In this document: positions 61,084 through 64,000 of the stretch, in pieces
Layout of the letters: each line of letters begins with the position of its first letter
Numbering within the stretch: the stretch's first letter is position 1
From: Leguminivora glycinivorella
Lineage: Eukaryota; Arthropoda; Insecta; Lepidoptera; Tortricidae
NCBI RefSeq assembly: GCF_023078275.1
Contig: NC_062993.1
Span: 1,914,252-1,978,251, forward strand
Reading direction: 5' to 3'
Length of the DNA stretch: 64,000 nucleotides
Program-made: the position numbers and the translations under genes
The notes under the pieces: model-generated
What the model saw: only the letters and a program-made list of their open reading frames with translations
Told to the model about the DNA's origin: nothing
Databases searched by the model: none

Positions 61084-62832
61084 AGGTCAGTGCGGGCAAG
61101 ACCGGCATAGTTTATTTGAAATAAAGTTTGAGTGGATAAAACTCTATAATTAATGTAGTCTGGCGTAATGCGCATGGTCCTATGGGATAGCAAATATTAT
61201 ATTTTACAAAGCTTTTATAATATTTTGGCGAAATATGGTAATTTTAAGTGATAAAAATCACATTTTTTAAGGCTCGGCGGGTTGACCGTCCCCCCGCGGT
61301 GAGTACGGGAAGACCGTCTAGTGCTTGTTGTCCCGTAATTTCATATGAGACTAGGTTCCAAAACCATGATCATTGTTATTGTACGTAATAACAGGGCAGA
61401 ATATGCTAGATAATTAATAAAATAACGTTGAAATTTTAAACATATAAGCATTTTTCCATTTATAAGGCAAGACCGGCATATGTCCCGTAGATGGGGTTCA
61501 TAACCTTTTCTTTTCAGGTCCAATTTAGTCACGATATTACAGGCTCATATAAATCCAACTACTTATTTGTTTTTGAAACTTGGTTGTTAAGTAAAGGTAA
61601 TAGGATATTAGGTACGTGAAATAGTTTGGTAACATTTCTTAGCAATGTCCCAGACATTATCAAATATGTTTTCAGGGGTGCTGATTTCAAAATTAATAAA
61701 CAATCTGGAATCTGACATTGCTGACTGTCACTTCGACGCAAAAGTCGTAATAGGTGTCGTCAGATAGGTTTTCGGGGGTACTGATTCCAAAATTAATGAC
61801 TAATTTGAAATCTGACATTGCTGACTGTCACTTTGACACAAAAGTCGTCGGGTGTGGATTATTAAATTAATGATCAATTTAGAATTTGACATAGTTGACT
61901 GTCACATTGACTTAAAAGTTTTCATGGGTGTCATCAAACAGTTTTTTGACTGTAATGGTTATTGGAATCAGCACCCCCGAGAACCTGTTTGACCACACCC
62001 ATGACCACTTTTGTGTCAAAGTTACAGTCAGCAATGTCAGATTCCAAAGTGGTGTTTAATTTTTAAATCAGCACCCCCGAAAACATATTTGATGTCACCC
62101 ATGACGACTTTTGTGTCAAAGTTATGATAATTCTACCAACTTAAATATGATGATGAATAATGCAGTGTAGGCTTACTTCTGTTCACCTCTTATCATTCTT
62201 CACAACCATGTCACATAATTATATTTTATTTTTACTTAATACTTTCGAATGATTTTAGTAACACCATACGAATCATTACCAAAACTGTATTTCGAAGTTA
62301 AAATCAAAAACGGTACAACTACCATAAGCCAAAAACGTACTTATATATTTATATCGTTTACACTCGACTTATTTCCAATAAAACCTAAAAAAGGTTTGCA
62401 ACTCCTTGTTTATCATATGCCGGTCTTGCCTTTCTCTTTTATGCCGGACTTTCTGAGTAGGCACAATTTCTAAGTTACATATTTCAGAACATAAAACTAG
62501 AAATTGAGCGCGTTTTGAGTAGATTAATAGTACTAGTCAGAAAGAACGGTTATTAAATGACTACGTTACATATACAATATAAAAATATTCCGACTGCTTC
62601 TATTTTATTTTATTTTTTTGCCGAACCATGTTGAACTCGGTGTTCGAGTTCGAAACACAAATCAAGATTATTGTAAACTACTGTTCGTCCTAGGGATATG
62701 TATTGAAGACCAATGGCTTGAGGATGAAAAACTGGTATACCTTCGGAGATGTGAAAGGCGTAGATATATAAACACAAAAGTTATAGTCAATAGACGGTCT
62801 TTCCGGGTAGACGGTCTTCCCCACACTGACCT
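61084..62832. mobile_element. 1.75-kb TIR element with internal mirrored repeats
   Basis: AGGTCAGTGCGGGCAAGACC GG at the left and (inverted) AGGTCAGTGTGGGGAAGACC GT at the right, with TA on both sides. The motif GGCAAGACCGG/GGGAAGACCGT also occurs inside at 61308, 61467, 62420 and 62793 in both orientations. No transposase frame is recognisable. The short frames at 61559-61741, 62249-62473 and 62618-62995 have no known domain. Confidence 0.75.
61640..62135. repeat. about 100-bp repeats, three direct and two inverted
   Basis: TCTGACATTGCTGACTGTCA C occurs at 61711, 61811 and (changed) about 61885 in one direction. It is inverted at about 62013-62043, with the flanking CATGACNACTTTTGTGTCAA block again at 62102. 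The whole forms a foldback centred near 61940. Confidence 0.88.
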
Positions 62833-62964
62833 TATACTTCAGGGAACATTTCGACTTTCAGACTTCACAGTTTGTGCTGACTTTTTTAAATTAGGTCCCG
62901 AACTATTATTTCTTGATGCCTGTTTTTGGTCATGTCAATATATGTTTATACAAAAAAAAAAAGA

Positions 62965-63050
62965 AAAAAAAAATCGCTGTCAGGATCGAACCTGAGAACA
63001 TCGGCATACGAAGCCAGCGCACTACCACGGGACTACGTCTTGACTTGCTG
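62965..63050 (-). ncRNA. tRNA-like sequence (SINE head or tRNA relic)
   Basis: Minus strand: TAGTCCCGTGGTAGTGCGCT GGCTTCGTATGCC then CAGGTTCGATCCTGACAGCG, followed by a run of T. The B-box and D-arm are good and a pol III terminator follows. The 5' acceptor strand (GTCAAGACG) does not pair with the 3' side, so a functional tRNA is unlikely. Confidence 0.5.
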
Positions 63051-63094
63051 AGTTCGACGAAATTATGGTATAAACTACGAAGTTACTAAGTATT

Positions 63095-63180
63095 CTGATA
63101 AATTCTCGTTCTCGAGAATATTCTCAGAAGTTACCGAAAATTCTCATGAGGAATGTTCTACAACTTTGGAAACTTCTCGA
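63095..63180. promoter_or_regulatory. cluster of four GAAnnTTC motifs
   Basis: GAATATTC at 63116, GAAAATTC at 63136, GAATGTTC at 63151 and GAAACTTC at 63169. It lies upstream (minus strand) of the tRNA-like sequence at 62965-63050, like a heat-shock-element array. Confidence 0.5.
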
Positions 63181-63204
63181 CCGTGCATTGCTACTTGCAC
63201 ACAG

Positions 63205-63440
63205 GACCATTTTAGTCGAGCTCCCGATATTTCGACGCAGCCGACGAGCGCGAAGGAGGGTAGATCGCGCGCTGTCTAGTGTCTACGCCCCTTTGACATC
63301 CACCCGCTTTCTTCAGTTTTCCATGATCATGATGCATGCAACTGCGTCGAAATATCAGGAGCTCGAGAAAAATCAAAAAAGGAATCACGGTCTATATCCC
63401 GGTCAATATAAGTCTAATGAAAATAACCGTGAATCATTCA
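63205..63440. mobile_element. family H element, left end lost
   Basis: CGAGCTCCCGATATTTCGAC GCAG, GCGCGCTGTCTAGTGTCTAC and CATGATGCATGCAACTGCGT CGAAATATC, then the right arm ATCACGGTCTATATCCCGGT CAATATAAGTCTAATGAAAA. Confidence 0.82.
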
Positions 63441-64000
63441 AGACTGTCATTTCTTTAAGTATTTGTTTAATAATATATGTACCTACATTTACGTTACTGT
63501 TTTTAATTTTAGACACTATAATAGACACCCTTTTAAACATTCGATATTTTGAATATAAGTCAAAACACCATTAGGTTTTTAGAATTTAGGTATTTTGAAC
63601 GTAGGTCATTTAACGTTAGATTTTTTAAGTTTAGACATTGTGATAAGTACCCATTTGTTTTATTTGTTTAATGTTAACACGTTGATAAAAGGAGGTTAGC
63701 CCCAGATGTCACCTAGAGAATAGTGATTTACAAGTGGACTGTGGAGTTGAGGCATGGTAAAATCACTAAATAATTTACAAACTTAAACATGCCCTTTGGT
63801 CAACTAAGCTCTCATCTGGTAAACTACCCGAACGCACGAACTGGCAACGCAAAATAAATAATTAAGGACTGCTTCCAAGTGTGACAGGTAAAATAGAAAG
63901 TGTGTGTTACTGGGACAGACACGGGATAAACTTGTTTGGTCTAATAAGCCAAAATTTCACCTGTTTGGGAAACCAAGCTTATTCTATACTTACAGTATAT
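63441..64000. other. AT-rich sequence with quasi-repeat
   Basis: 63485-63655 holds short TTTTAGAATTTAGGTATTTT G-type units like those at 42791-42961. The remainder to the window end is unassigned. Confidence 0.4.

Overview
The window looks like nuclear DNA from a moth or butterfly (Lepidoptera). It is AT-rich. It is filled with short interspersed elements of kinds I know from lepidopteran genomes: MITE-like elements carrying (GTCT/GTCC)n tracts, tRNA-headed SINEs, and LINE 3' ends reading as gcctttgcccagcagtggga. I found no complete host protein-coding gene, no rRNA, no CRISPR and no bacterial feature. Two stretches might be host exons: 3262-3456 on + and 31784-32040 on -. The rest looks like a gene desert or a very long intron.

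Family labels used below are mine. A = the GGGTTCCGTAG element with (GTCY)n, about 550 bp. C = the CGACGGGGTGTTATAAG element with (GTCT)n, about 240 bp. D = the CAAGGGGGCAAAG element whose 3' half has CCCCTCACTA inverted ends. E = an element joined to D. F = a 230-bp element with 7-bp target duplications. G = the CGTAGCCGAATGG MITE. H = a long-inverted-end element with CCCGGTCAATATAAG. J = the GGTTGCAC element. K = the GTCCGTCTTTCACGGC element. R = the AACCGACTTCAAAAAA element. S1 = a SINE with head GACCGGTCTGGC. S2 = a SINE with a (TATG)n tail. S3 = the GGTGGCAAAC element.

Layout. 0.8-2.1 kb: two abutting tandem arrays (120-bp and about 103-bp units). 4.1-5.2 kb: three simple or tandem arrays. 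5.4-13 kb: MITEs and a Russian-doll nest of R and A. 13.2-17.6 kb: a GC-rich palindrome, a LINE 3' end, and a MITE broken by an A element. 18-24 kb: SINEs, C copies, a D/E mosaic, and J broken by a TIR transposon. 25-28.5 kb: a hAT-like MITE, then a giant inverted repeat (1.18-kb arms, 80-bp spacer) holding two mirror copies of a cysteine-rich C-terminus. 31-35 kb: palindromes, a tandem duplication, nested MITEs. 35.3-42.5 kb: a pair of apparently identical 1.07-kb direct repeats around a 5-kb non-coding interior with seven 91-bp repeats, best read as a young non-autonomous LTR retrotransposon. 43-58 kb: dense SINE and MITE turf, including a 5'-truncated LINE with an open reverse-transcriptase C-terminus inserted in an F element. 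59-64 kb: S1, a 1.75-kb TIR element with internal mirrored repeats, and two clusters of GAAnnTTC motifs.

How the parts relate: the LINE at 48.7 kb and the S2 SINEs share their 3' terminus and (TATG)n tail, and three of their insertions have 13-bp target duplications. The LINE family is therefore the likely mobiliser of S2. A and C elements sit repeatedly in A/T runs. Nesting gives a relative age order: R before A, S1 before S2, F before the LINE, D before C.
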